DNA of 64,000 nucleotides. Origin: Pseudorhodoferax sp965279475. GTDB taxonomy: Bacteria; Pseudomonadota; Gammaproteobacteria; Burkholderiales; Burkholderiaceae_C. Positions 25,253-36,336 of the stretch are shown here, piece by piece. The notes below the pieces were generated by a model. The model was not told where the DNA came from. It saw nothing but the letters and a program-made list of their open reading frames with translations, and searched no databases. The first letter of the stretch is position 1; each line of letters starts with the position of its first letter. The stretch spans positions 124,001 to 188,000 of the forward strand of contig CBDIIA010000003.1 in assembly GCA_965279475.1 (NCBI GenBank), written 5' to 3'. The position numbers and the translations under genes were made by a program.

Positions 25253-25268
25253 TGTACGCTGGCGTGCA
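25253..25268. promoter_or_regulatory. palindromic operator candidate, copy 4
   Basis: TGTACGCTGGCGTGCA has the same TGT-N-CGCTGGCG core as the sites at 1862, 1906 and 5017. Its left side extends to CGTCTGTACGC, the mirror of the right side of copy 2. It lies 37 bp upstream of cbpA and about 140 bp upstream of the PNPOx-like gene. Confidence 0.55.
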
Positions 25269-25406
25269 AAGCCGCGTCGGACAAGGCCGTGCGCAGTCCA
25301 TGCCCTACAAGGCAGCGGCATTGGAGCCGATAGCGCCCACACGCCTGCGCGTCTTCAATCAATGCCAAGTCGCCATTCCGCGACGAGACCTGAAAGGACA
25401 CACGCC

Positions 25407-25910
25407 ATGAGCACCGTCACCAACTCCCCCGAGCAACTCTGGGACCTGATCAAGGACATCAAGTTCGCGATGTTCACCACCAGGCACTCGAACGGGCATC
25501 TGCACGCGCGGCCGATGACCACACAGAACAAGAAGCTCGACGAAGACGACCGCCTGTGGTTCTTCATGTCGCGCAAGAGCGACCCGGTCGACGACTTGAA
25601 GACCGAGGCGACCGTCAACGTGAGTTATGCCGACACCAGCGGCGACAAGTACGTGTCGGTCTCGGGCACGGCCACCGTCAGCAACGATGTGCACAAGACC
25701 CGCGAACTGTGGAGCAAGATGGCCGAGGCCTGGTTTCCGGGCGGCGTCGACGACCCGGATCTGGCACTGGTCGAAGTGAAGATCACCCATGCCCACTACT
25801 GGGATGTGAAGGAAAGCAAACTCACGCAGCTCTACCAGATGGCCAAGGCGGCCGTGACCGGCAAGCCACCGACGAAGATGGGTGAGACCGGTGAAGTGCG
25901 GATGAACTGA
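25407..25910 (+). CDS. general stress protein, pyridoxamine 5'-phosphate oxidase-like fold
   Basis: This 167-residue protein has the split-barrel flavin-binding fold of the PNPOx-like general stress proteins (blocks FAMFTTRHSNGHLHARPMTT, LWFFMSRKSDPVDDL, YVSVSGTATVSND and LWSKMAEAWFPGG). Such proteins bind FMN or FAD but are mostly not true pyridoxamine oxidases; the exact reaction is unknown. The ATG at 25407 has GAAAGGA upstream, which excludes the longer frame. Shared divergent control with cbpA supports a stress role. Confidence 0.88.
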   Translation: MSTVTNSPEQLWDLIKDIKFAMFTTRHSNGHLHARPMTTQNKKLDEDDRLWFFMSRKSDPVDDLKTEATVNVSYADTSGDKYVSVSGTATVSNDVHKTRELWSKMAEAWFPGGVDDPDLALVEVKITHAHYWDVKESKLTQLYQMAKAAVTGKPPTKMGETGEVRMN

Positions 25911-26008
25911 AGCCGGGTGCAACGGCCGATGCAGGAGGCGGCGCTGCAGTGCACCGGCCGTCACTGCGAGGGACACACCCCACGGTGCGAGGTAGGTCCG
26001 GACTCCGC

Positions 26009-26941
26009 CTATGCCCTTGCTTCGACGAGCCGGCTTGCAATGGTCCACAACCTGGCCGCGTTGTCGGCATCGATTGCATAGGGCGCGACGCCGGTGAAGT
26101 CGAGGGGCCGGCTTTCCATCACCTGTGCTTCATTGCAATCCTCGAAATACCGGCCTCCGACACGCTCCAGCAGCGGGGAGCCTGCCAGCAGAACGGATGT
26201 CGCAGCGCCTTGCGCCGGATTCTTCCTGCGCTCCGGTGGCGTCTTGAGTCCGCCCGTGTGTTGCTGGAGTTTGGTCGCGATGGCACCCGGATGGACGGCA
26301 TTGGCGAAGATGCGTTCGTGCTGCCAGCGCTTGTTGACCTCCACCGCCATCAAGGCGCACGCCGTCTTGGCTTGGGCATAGGCCGCGAATGGCTCGTAGG
26401 GGCGGAATCTGAAATGAAGATCGTCGAAGACGACAGGACTCATCAGCTGGGCGCTTGAACTCAGCGAGACGATGCGTGCGCCCCCTGCATTCTTCAGCGC
26501 GTCGTGCAGACCAAGGGTCAGCGCAAAGTGCCCCAGGAAGTTGGTGGCGAATTGCATTTCGCAGCCTTGACTGGTTCTTTGCAGATCTGGTATCGCCATC
26601 ACCCCGGCGTTGTTCACCAGGATGTGCAGCGGCCCGCTCCACCTGGACGCAAAGCCGCTCACCGAGGCAAGGTCGGCCAGGTCGAGTTCCGCAACCTCGA
26701 CCCGGGTCTTGTGCGCGGCGCTGAGTTCATGCGCGGCGGCGGCTGCGAACGCGGGGCGCCGCACCGCCAGCGTGACGGTGGCGCCCGCATGCAGCAGGGC
26801 GCGTGCCGTCTCCAGGCCGATGCCCGAGGCGCCGCCGGTGACGATCGCCCGCTTGCCTGAGAGGTCTACGCCGCGAAGGACTTCCGAGGCAGTCGAATGA
26901 AATCCGAACGGGGTGGTGATACGGGACACGGCGGGCTCCAT
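26009..26941 (-). CDS. short-chain dehydrogenase/reductase
   Basis: This 310-residue SDR has the cofactor loop VTGGASGIGLETARAL, the NAG motif ILVNNAGVM, the catalytic Ser in SLSSSAQLM and the Tyr-x-x-x-Lys pair in YAQAKTA. The Arg after the second beta strand (AVRRP) favours NADP(H). It resembles retinol-dehydrogenase / WW-domain-oxidoreductase-like SDRs; the substrate is unknown. The start at 26941 lacks a clear ribosome-binding site, and an in-frame ATG at 27001 is possible. It is divergent from a LysR regulator, the usual arrangement for an inducible SDR. Confidence 0.85.
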   Translation of the reverse strand: MEPAVSRITTPFGFHSTASEVLRGVDLSGKRAIVTGGASGIGLETARALLHAGATVTLAVRRPAFAAAAAHELSAAHKTRVEVAELDLADLASVSGFASRWSGPLHILVNNAGVMAIPDLQRTSQGCEMQFATNFLGHFALTLGLHDALKNAGGARIVSLSSSAQLMSPVVFDDLHFRFRPYEPFAAYAQAKTACALMAVEVNKRWQHERIFANAVHPGAIATKLQQHTGGLKTPPERRKNPAQGAATSVLLAGSPLLERVGGRYFEDCNEAQVMESRPLDFTGVAPYAIDADNAARLWTIASRLVEARA

Positions 26942-27012
26942 GGGGTGTGGCACGGATGCTATGCCGTAGGGTGCCGCTTGATAAGTAGCACAATCTCGCA
27001 TTCAATGCTGCA

Positions 27013-27030
27013 GCAGATTCATCAATCTGC
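27013..27030. promoter_or_regulatory. perfect palindrome in SDR/LysR divergent promoter
   Basis: GCAGATT-CATC-AATCTGC is a perfect inverted repeat with 7-bp arms and a 4-bp spacer, 26 bp before the LysR start. It contains the ATT/AAT symmetry of LysR-type boxes and is a candidate operator for autoregulation and control of the SDR gene. Confidence 0.5.
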
Positions 27031-27055
27031 ACCACGCGGTCAGGACAGCCAACCC

Positions 27056-27958
27056 ATGCTTCGCCCAGAACTTTCAGCCTTGCAGGCCGTGGCCGCCGTC
27101 GCGTCGTGCCGCAGCTTCAGAGCGGCCGCAGCCGAGCTCGGGCTCTCGGCGTCGGCGGTCAGCTATGCGGTTTCGGGCCTCGAGGAGCGCATGGGAGTGC
27201 GCCTGTTTCACCGCACGACGCGCAGCGTGTCGCTGTCCGAAGCCGGCAGAGCCTTTCTGGCCCGGATAGGACCTGCCCTGAGCGAGATCGATGGCGCGAT
27301 CGATTCCGCGATGGCGCTGAGTTCCGCGCCCACAGGCACGCTTCGCATCAACACCTCCGAGACGGCGGCGCACCAGATGCTCGGCCGCTACGTCGGCAAG
27401 TACCTGGCGCGTTATCCGGACATGCGCGTCGACATCGTGACGGACGGCCGGCTGATCGATATCGTGGCCAATGGGTTCGACGCGGGCGTCAGGCTGGGCA
27501 ATGCGGTCCCTCAATCGATGGTCGCAGCGCATTTCGGTCCGGAGCAGGGGTTTGCGGTCCTGGGCTCGCCGGCTTACTTCAAGCACCACGGCATCCCCCA
27601 GACGCCGCACGACCTCGCGTCTCATCGCTGTGTCCGCAACCGCCTGCCCAGTGGCGCGATGTGGCGTTGGGAGTTCAAGCGACACGACGAGGAGTATGCG
27701 CTGGACGTCGATGGTCCCCTCACGCTCGACCACAATCTACCGCGCCGCGAGGCCGCTCTGGCCGGCATCGGTCTGGTCTACATGCACGCGTGGACGGTCC
27801 GCCAGGAGATCCGGTCGAAACAGCTGGTTCCGGTGTTGTCGGACTGGATGCCCTCGCTGGGGCGCCTGGCGTTGTATTACCCCGGGCATCGCCATGTTCC
27901 TGCAGGCTTGCGTGCCTTCATCGACACCTTGCGGGATATCGATGCGAAGTCGCCCTGA
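27056..27958 (+). CDS. LysR-family transcriptional regulator
   Basis: The 300-residue protein has an N-terminal winged helix-turn-helix (SFRAAAAELGLSASAVSYAV and EERMGVRLFHRTTRSVSLSEAG) and a substrate-binding-like effector domain (about 90-295; GTLRINTSETAA, ALAGIGLVYMHAW). The ATG at 27056 follows AGGAC; an in-frame ATG at 27005 is possible, but the domain starts at the later one. It is divergent from the SDR gene and probably controls it. The inducer is unknown. A palindrome lies at 27013-27030. Confidence 0.9.
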   Translation: MLRPELSALQAVAAVASCRSFRAAAAELGLSASAVSYAVSGLEERMGVRLFHRTTRSVSLSEAGRAFLARIGPALSEIDGAIDSAMALSSAPTGTLRINTSETAAHQMLGRYVGKYLARYPDMRVDIVTDGRLIDIVANGFDAGVRLGNAVPQSMVAAHFGPEQGFAVLGSPAYFKHHGIPQTPHDLASHRCVRNRLPSGAMWRWEFKRHDEEYALDVDGPLTLDHNLPRREAALAGIGLVYMHAWTVRQEIRSKQLVPVLSDWMPSLGRLALYYPGHRHVPAGLRAFIDTLRDIDAKSP

Positions 27959-28014
27959 AGAAACGGGATCACCGATGATGGCGGCAAAGTCAGATCGCTG
28001 GCGGCGTGGCTCGC

Positions 28015-28644
28015 CTACATCTTCGGAATGCGCAGCGTCTTGCTGATCATCAAGGTGCCCGACAGCACGAACAGCAACGCCATCGGGTGCAGCAGCGTCG
28101 GGCCGATCGCCCAGGCGCCGCCCCACAGCGTGTCGCCGATCCGGCCCTGCCATGCGGCAAGGGCCAGGATGGCGGTCAGCACCACGCTGGTCGGGATCGG
28201 CGTGCCTTCAAAATACTTCACCTTGTCGCCGCCTTCGGCCAGCGTCTCCGCCGTCACGTTGAAGCGCGCAAGCCGGCTCACGCCGCAGCAGACGAAATAG
28301 ACCAGGGCCGCGATGTCCCAGCCGCTCTGCAGCCCCGCGGCATACCCGAGGGCTGCCGGCCCGACGCCGAACGACACGATGTCGGCCAGCGAGTCCAGCT
28401 CGCGGCCCAGCGACGAATGCTGCTGGCGCCAGCGCGCGATGCGGCCGTCGAACACGTCGAACACCAGCGCGATCGGCGTCATCAGCGCCGACAGCAGGAA
28501 GTGGCTGAGCGCACCCGACGCCATGTACTGCATCGCGAAGAAGACCGATGCCATGCCGCAAGCCGCGTTGCCCAGTGTGAAGAAATCCGCCAGATGGAAA
28601 CCACGCACCATCGAGAAATGGCGGCGTTCGGGGATGGCGCTCAT
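28015..28644 (-). CDS. pssA: CDP-diacylglycerol-serine O-phosphatidyltransferase
   Basis: It makes phosphatidylserine, the precursor of phosphatidylethanolamine, at the inner membrane. The 209-residue protein has several hydrophobic helices and the CDP-alcohol phosphatidyltransferase signature DG-x2-AR-x8-G-x3-D-x3-D, seen as DGRIARWRQQHSSLGRELDS followed by LAD. The start at 28644 has TGGAGA upstream. The gene stands alone here, without psd. By motif it could also be another CDP-alcohol transferase; the PssA assignment rests on overall resemblance to type II PssA. Confidence 0.85.
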   Translation of the reverse strand: MSAIPERRHFSMVRGFHLADFFTLGNAACGMASVFFAMQYMASGALSHFLLSALMTPIALVFDVFDGRIARWRQQHSSLGRELDSLADIVSFGVGPAALGYAAGLQSGWDIAALVYFVCCGVSRLARFNVTAETLAEGGDKVKYFEGTPIPTSVVLTAILALAAWQGRIGDTLWGGAWAIGPTLLHPMALLFVLSGTLMISKTLRIPKM

Positions 28645-28798
28645 GGCGAGTCTCCAGTCAAAAAAAGATCAAAACAACGCAAAGGCCAGGTGCTGGCGCC
28701 GAGGCGCCGGGGGCGGGCGGCACGACATGGGTGCAGATGCCTCAAGTGTGCATCTTCGTCCGCCGCGGCCCGCCCTGGCTGTGGGGCAACCGGATGAC

Positions 28799-28808
28799 CG
28801 TCTGTAGG
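28799..28808 (-). promoter_or_regulatory. CCTACAGACG element upstream of ligD
   Basis: Read on the minus strand this is CCTACAGACG, identical to the ten bases at 41687-41696 upstream of sodC. It resembles the right half (GTACAGACG) of the palindrome at 1906. It lies in the 292-bp gap between pssA and ligD, where I see nothing else clear. Confidence 0.35.
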
Positions 28809-28936
28809 CATGCGCCGCCGCTAAGTCTGGTCGGGATGATGCAACGTCCCTGCCGGCCTTGTGTCGGCCTTCACCGACAGCAACTGCACGCGCCAGCCGA
28901 CCGGGTATCTGGACCAAGCCGATCTAAGGTGTTCAC

Positions 28937-31564
28937 ATGGACGACTCTGACGCGCTGAAGCCCTACCGGGCCAAGCGCAACTTCGCGATCACTTCGGAGC
29001 CCAGCGGTGGCGAACACTCTGCAGCCACGTCGGCGCTGAGTTTCGTCGTGCAGAAACACTGGGCATCTCGGCTGCACTACGACTTCCGGCTGGAGCTGGA
29101 CGGCACGATGAAGAGCTGGGCCGTGCCCAAGGGCCCCAGCTTCGATCCGCACGAACGTAGGCTGGCCGTGCAGGTGGAAGACCACCCGCTCAGTTATGCG
29201 AGTTTCGAAGGCACGATTCCGCCCAAGCAGTATGGCGCGGGCAAGGTGATCGTCTGGGACAAGGGGCTGTGGACGCCGCTGGGCGATCCGGCCAAGGGTC
29301 TGCGCGACGGCGATCTCAAGTTCGAGCTGCATGGCCACAAGCTGCACGGCCGCTGGGTGCTGGTGCGGATGAAAGGCCGCGGCGAGAAGCAGCCGCCGTG
29401 GCTGCTGATCAAGGAGAAGGACGACTTCGTGCGGCCTGCTGTCGAGTTCAGCGTGGTCGACGAACTGCCCGACAGCGTGAAGGGCCTGCGTCTGCCCAAG
29501 GCTGCCGGTGCGGGCCACGCCACCGCGCGTGCGGCTGCTGTGGAGGCGGCGCCCAAGACCAAGGCGAAGGCCAAGGCCTCCGCGGATCCCGACGCCATGC
29601 CTGCCGATGCGCCCAAGGCGGCGCTGCCCGCGACACTGTCGCCCCAACTCGCGACGCTGGTCGACAAGCCACCTGCCGATCCGTCCGAATGGGTCTACGA
29701 GATCAAGTTCGACGGCTACCGTTTGCTGGCCCGTGTCGACGGCGACGCGGTGCAACTGTTCACGCGCAACGGCAACGACTGGACCGGCAAGCTGAAGTCG
29801 CTGCACAAGGAGATCGCCCGGCTGGCGCTGCCACCTGGCTGGTACGACGGCGAGATCGTTGTGCCCAATGCCGCGGGCGTGCCCGACTTCGGCGCGCTGC
29901 AGCAATCGTTCGACGCAGCGAAGACCGGTGCCATCGTCTACTACCTGTTCGATGTGCCGTATTGCAGCGGGCGCGATCTGCGCGAGCAGCCGTTGCAAGC
30001 GCGGCGCGCACTGCTGGAGCAGCTGATGGCCAGCCGTTCGTCGGAGCGGGTGCGCTTCAGCGCGGTGTTCGATGCGTCGCCCGACAGCGTGGTCGCGTCG
30101 GCCTGCAGGCTCGGCCTCGAAGGCGTGATCGCCAAGCGGCGCGACGCGCCCTACGTGACGCGCCGTTCGGCCGACTGGATCAAGCTCAAGTGCAGCCACC
30201 GGCAGGAGTTCGTGATCGGCGGCTTCACCGATCCGCAGGGCAGCCGCACCGGCATCGGCTCGCTGCTGCTGGGGGTGCACGACCCGAAGACCGGCCGGCT
30301 GCTGTACGCGGGCAACGTCGGCACCGGCTTCAACCGGCGCACGCTGACCGACCTGGCCGAGCAGCTGAACACGATCGCGGCGACCCGCAGCCCGTTCGCC
30401 GACCCCAGCGGCATCGAGGGCCGGCCGCACTGGGTCAAGCCAGCGCTGGTGGCCGAGGTGACCTTTGGAGAGTGGACGCGCAGTGGGCGCATCCGCCATG
30501 CGGTGTTCCACGGGCTGCGCACCGACAAGGCGCCGGCCGACATCGTGCGGGAACGGCCGGCAGCCGTGCCCAAAGCAACCAAGGCAAGCAAGGCAGCCAA
30601 GGCCACCACGGCGCGTGGCAAGGCCGCGGCGACAGAGAACGACGCCGCGCCGCCCACCTCGCACGCGTTGTCGAGCCGCTTCAAGGTCACGCACGGCGAG
30701 CGTGTCATCGACGAAAGCACCGGTGCGACCAAGCTCGAGATGGTGCGCTATTACGGCCTGGTCGGGCCGCTGATGATGGCCCACCTGAAGCACCGGCCGG
30801 TGTCGCTGGTGCGGGCGCCGGCCGGCATCGGCAAACCCCTGTTCTTCCAGAAGCACGCCGAGACCGAGAAGCTGCCGGGCCTGCGGCAGCTGGACCCGGC
30901 ACTCGACCCCGAACATCCGCCGATGCTCGAGGTTGCCACGGCGCAGGGCCTGCTGTCGGTCGCGCAATGGAACGTGCTCGAGATCCATTCGATGAACGCG
31001 CTGGCTTCGCATTTCGAGACGCCGGACCGCATGGTGTTCGACCTCGATCCGGGCGAGGGTGTGCCCTGGCAGCAGATGCAGGAGGGGGCCGAGCTGGTGC
31101 ACGTGTTCCTGCACCAGCTCGGGCTGGCGTCGTTCCTGAAGACCAGCGGCGGCAAGGGGCTGCACGTGGTGGTGCCGCTGCGCCGGGGCCACGACTGGGC
31201 CACCGTCAAGGGCTTCTCGCAGGCGGTGGTCACGCACCTGGCGCAGACGGTGCAGCAACGCTTCGTCGCCAAGAGCGGGCCGCGCAACCGGGTCGGCAAG
31301 ATCTTCATCGACTACCTGCGCAACGGCCAGGGTGCGACCACGGTCTGCGCGTGGTCGGCACGGGCCCGGCCCGGCCTGGGCATCTCGGTGCCGGCGGCCT
31401 GGGATGAATTGCACGACCTGAAGGCCAGCGACCAGTGGAACATCCGCAACGTGCACACGCGGCTCGACGTTGGCAACGATCCCTGGAGCGGCTACGCCAA
31501 GGCGGCCCGGTCGTTGAAGGCCGCGATGAAGACACTGGGCTGGAGCGGTCCCGCGGCCGTTTAG
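28937..31564 (+). CDS. ligD: multifunctional DNA ligase D (phosphoesterase-ligase-polymerase)
   Basis: This 875-residue enzyme belongs to bacterial non-homologous end joining. Domains in order are a 3'-phosphoesterase (about 25-160, HYDFRLELDG), an ATP-dependent ligase (about 235-540) with the adenylated Lys in YEIKFDGYR and motif V IKLKCSHRQEF, and an archaeo-eukaryotic-primase-type polymerase (about 590-870) with the metal pair in MVFDLDPGEG. The two linkers are Ala/Lys-rich. The domain order matches Pseudomonas LigD. No ku gene lies in the window, so the partner must be elsewhere if the pathway works. Confidence 0.95.
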   Translation: MDDSDALKPYRAKRNFAITSEPSGGEHSAATSALSFVVQKHWASRLHYDFRLELDGTMKSWAVPKGPSFDPHERRLAVQVEDHPLSYASFEGTIPPKQYGAGKVIVWDKGLWTPLGDPAKGLRDGDLKFELHGHKLHGRWVLVRMKGRGEKQPPWLLIKEKDDFVRPAVEFSVVDELPDSVKGLRLPKAAGAGHATARAAAVEAAPKTKAKAKASADPDAMPADAPKAALPATLSPQLATLVDKPPADPSEWVYEIKFDGYRLLARVDGDAVQLFTRNGNDWTGKLKSLHKEIARLALPPGWYDGEIVVPNAAGVPDFGALQQSFDAAKTGAIVYYLFDVPYCSGRDLREQPLQARRALLEQLMASRSSERVRFSAVFDASPDSVVASACRLGLEGVIAKRRDAPYVTRRSADWIKLKCSHRQEFVIGGFTDPQGSRTGIGSLLLGVHDPKTGRLLYAGNVGTGFNRRTLTDLAEQLNTIAATRSPFADPSGIEGRPHWVKPALVAEVTFGEWTRSGRIRHAVFHGLRTDKAPADIVRERPAAVPKATKASKAAKATTARGKAAATENDAAPPTSHALSSRFKVTHGERVIDESTGATKLEMVRYYGLVGPLMMAHLKHRPVSLVRAPAGIGKPLFFQKHAETEKLPGLRQLDPALDPEHPPMLEVATAQGLLSVAQWNVLEIHSMNALASHFETPDRMVFDLDPGEGVPWQQMQEGAELVHVFLHQLGLASFLKTSGGKGLHVVVPLRRGHDWATVKGFSQAVVTHLAQTVQQRFVAKSGPRNRVGKIFIDYLRNGQGATTVCAWSARARPGLGISVPAAWDELHDLKASDQWNIRNVHTRLDVGNDPWSGYAKAARSLKAAMKTLGWSGPAAV

Positions 31565-31691
31565 CGCCGCGCAGGCTTGGGCCTTCAGCGCCCAGGGCCG
31601 GTCTTCCTACAAGGGCTCCCTGGAACGTCCGACGGACGCATCTGCACCCGCGCCAGATGATCGCTGCACCATCACAACGAGGACAACAGCC

Positions 31692-32693
31692 ATGGCTCTT
31701 CCCACTCTTGCGGCCGCCGATGCCTACGGGCGAACCGGCTCCGTCGTACCCGCCACCGCAGCGGACCGGCCGGCCAGCGCCGTGTCCTGGGGCGCGATCT
31801 TTGCGGGTGCGGCGGCAGCGGCGGCGTTGTCGCTGATCCTGCTGATCCTCGGCAGTGGTCTCGGCCTCACCTCGCTGTCGCCCTACGCGAATGCTGGCGC
31901 CAGCGCCCGCACGCTGGGTTTCGCCGCGATCGTCTGGATCACGGTGACGCAGATCCTCGCATCGGGCATGGGCGGTTACCTGGCCGGACGCCTGCGCACC
32001 CGCTGGGTGGCCACGCAGACCGACGAGGTCTATTTCCGCGACACGGCCCACGGCTTCCTGGCCTGGGCCATCGCATCGCTGGCCACTGCCGCGCTGCTGT
32101 CCTCGGCCGTCGGTTCGGTGATCGGTGGTGTCGCGCAGGCCGGCGCTTCGGCGGCCGGCGGTGCGGCCACGGCGGTGGCGGCTACTGCTGCAGGTGCGGG
32201 CACGGCCGCTGTGGCCGGTGAGCGAGGCGCGTCCGGCAATGCTGCCGGCGACATGCAGCGCTACTTCATCGACGCCTTGTTCCGCAAGGACGCGGCTGCA
32301 CCATCGACACCGATGGCGGCCCCGGCAACGGGCGCGATGCCGTCGGGGCCCGACGCTTCCATGCAGAGCGCGGCACCGGCCGCCGAGGTCGGCCGCATCC
32401 TGATGCAGGCCGGCGGCAATGCTGCGCTGCCCGCGGAAGAAGTGCGTTACGTCGGCCAGCTGGTCGCACAACGCACCGGCCTGTCGCAGCAGGATGCGGA
32501 GAAGCGCGTCACCGACACCGTCGCCCGCATCCAGGCCAAGGCCCGCGAGGCCGAAGCCGCAGCGCGTGACGCCGCCGAGAAGGCTCGCAAGGCGACCGCC
32601 ACCGCCACGCTGTGGTTGTTCGTCTCGCTGCTGATCGGTGCGTTCGTCGCCAGCCTGTGTGCCACCTACGGCGGCCGCGAACGCGACCTCTGA
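31692..32693 (+). CDS. membrane protein of unknown function
   Basis: The 333-residue protein has predicted membrane helices at about residues 33-60 (WGAIFAGAAAAAALSLILLI), 75-95, 115-150 and at the C-terminus (TATATLWLFVSLLIGAFVA). A Gly/Ala-rich middle segment and a region of charged heptads (about 270-305) may form a coiled coil. The start has GAGGA upstream. I recognise no catalytic motif; related hypothetical membrane proteins are common in Burkholderiales. It is followed at 49 bp by a 24-residue hydrophobic peptide gene and a strong terminator, so the two form a small operon. Confidence 0.75.
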   Translation: MALPTLAAADAYGRTGSVVPATAADRPASAVSWGAIFAGAAAAAALSLILLILGSGLGLTSLSPYANAGASARTLGFAAIVWITVTQILASGMGGYLAGRLRTRWVATQTDEVYFRDTAHGFLAWAIASLATAALLSSAVGSVIGGVAQAGASAAGGAATAVAATAAGAGTAAVAGERGASGNAAGDMQRYFIDALFRKDAAAPSTPMAAPATGAMPSGPDASMQSAAPAAEVGRILMQAGGNAALPAEEVRYVGQLVAQRTGLSQQDAEKRVTDTVARIQAKAREAEAAARDAAEKARKATATATLWLFVSLLIGAFVASLCATYGGRERDL

Positions 32694-32742
32694 GCCCGGC
32701 ACGCTTTCATCGTTTTCATCCACCGCAACCAGGAGACTTTCC

Positions 32743-32817
32743 ATGCGTTCACTGCTCTTGTTCTTTCTCGGCGTGCCGATCCCGATCATCATCCTGATCG
32801 CACTCTTCGTTCGTTGA
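32743..32817 (+). CDS. 24-residue single-helix membrane peptide
   Basis: The ATG at 32743 is preceded by CAGGAGA at good spacing, and the frame ends at TGA 32815-32817. The peptide is almost wholly hydrophobic (LLLFFLGVPIPIIILIALF) with Arg at both ends, so it should be a membrane miniprotein. A rho-independent terminator follows directly. The ribosome-binding site, composition and terminator support a real gene. The function is unknown; small peptides of the same style are seen in other proteobacteria. Confidence 0.6.
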   Translation: MRSLLLFFLGVPIPIIILIALFVR

Positions 32818-32826
32818 TCCGACAAG

Positions 32827-32862
32827 AGGCGCCGACCGCCACCGGGGCGGGGCGCCTTTTTT
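32827..32862 (+). terminator. rho-independent terminator after the membrane-protein operon
   Basis: The outer stem AGGCGCC/GGCGCCT (7 bp) is stacked on an inner stem CCGCC/GGCGG with a five-base loop, followed by six T residues. It separates the 31692-32817 genes from glgC. Confidence 0.85.
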
Positions 32863-32923
32863 CCATCCCGCTCTGCATGGCCGCCAGGCGCTGTGCTGGC
32901 CCTTTGCTCCGGAGTGCGTTGGC

Positions 32924-34203
32924 ATGTCGCTCGATCTGAAAGTGCTGGCGTTGGTGATGGCGGGCGGCGAAGGCTCGCGGTTGCAGCCACTGACCGCCGA
33001 CCGCTGCAAGCCGGCCGTCCCGTTCAACGGCCGCCACCACTTGGTCGACTTCGTGTTGTCCAACCTGGTCAACTCCGAGATCTATGCGACCCATGTGCTG
33101 GTGCAGTACAAGTCGCAGTCGCTGATCGACCACGTGCGCCGCACCTGGAACATGACGCGCTTCCTGCCAGACCACTTCGTCTCCATCGTGCCGCCGCAGA
33201 TGCACAGCGGCACCGAGTGGTTTCAGGGCACGGCCGATGCCGTGTCGCAGAACCTGCACCTGATCGAGAGTTTTGCCCCCGATCTGGTGGCGGTGTTCGG
33301 TGCCGACCATGTGTACCGGATGGACGTGCGCCAGATGATCGCGTTCCACCGCCAGCGCCGCGCCCAGATCAGCGTGGCCACGCTGCCGGTGCCGGTCGCC
33401 AGCAGCCGGCAGTTCGGCATCGTCGAGGCCGACGAGGACGGGCGCGTGCGCGCCTTCGTCGAGAAGCCCGACAGCTGCAGGCCGATGCCGGGCAGCCGCA
33501 GCCACGCACTGGCCTCGATGGGCAACTACCTGTTCGACACGCAGGTGCTGCTCGACGCCCTGCGCGCCCATCGCGGCCATGGCCACGACGACTTCGGCAA
33601 ACACATGTTGCCCGCGATGCTGGAGACGCACCGGCTGTTCGCCTACGACTTCGCGACCAATGTGGTGCCCGGCATCGCGCCGCACGAAGAGCGTGGTTAC
33701 TGGCGCGACGTCGGCACGATCGACGCGTATTTCGACGCCCAGTTCGACGCCATCGGCACGACACCGAAGTTCCAGATCGGCAACCCGCGCTGGCCGATCT
33801 ACGCCAGCCCCGAGCAGGCCGAGCCGGCGCAGATCGAGAGCGGCACGGTCCGCCATTCGATGATCGGTGCCGGCTGCATGGTCGACGGTGCCGACCTGGA
33901 CCGCGCGATCCTGCGGGGGCCGGTGCTGGTGGAACGCGGCGCCGCCATCGAGAGCGCGATCGTGATGGAGCGTTGCCGCATCGGCCAGCGCGCGCAGATC
34001 CGCCGCGCCATCGTCGACTGCGACAACGACATTCCCGCCTACGAACGCATCGGCTTCGATGCCGAGGCCGACCGCCAGCGTTTCCACGTGAGCGACAGCG
34101 GCATCGTGGTCGTGCCCGCCGGATGTTTTCCCCGGCGCCCGGCGGCTTCGCCGCTGCGCGCGCCTCCGCTACCCATTCCCGCATCAACCGATGGAGCTTT
34201 TGC

Positions 34204-34207
<4 letters not shown>
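32924..34207 (+). CDS. glgC: glucose-1-phosphate adenylyltransferase
   Basis: It makes ADP-glucose from glucose 1-phosphate and ATP, the committed step of glycogen synthesis. The 427-residue protein has the nucleotidyltransferase start VMAGGEGSRLQPLTADRCKP, the FLPD..VSIVPPQM region, FGADHVYRMD and the sugar-binding VEKPD block, then a left-handed beta-helix C-terminus. GGAG precedes the ATG. It is the first gene of a four-gene operon; its stop overlaps the glgX start (ATGA). The last 40 residues are Ala/Pro-rich and not conserved. Confidence 0.94.

Positions 34208-36335
<2,128 letters not shown>

Positions 36336-36336
<1 letters not shown>

Noticed and set aside
28871..31456. 861-residue minus-strand reading frame opposite ligD
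   Set aside because: It mirrors the codon pattern of ligD, whose three domains are clearly seen on the plus strand.
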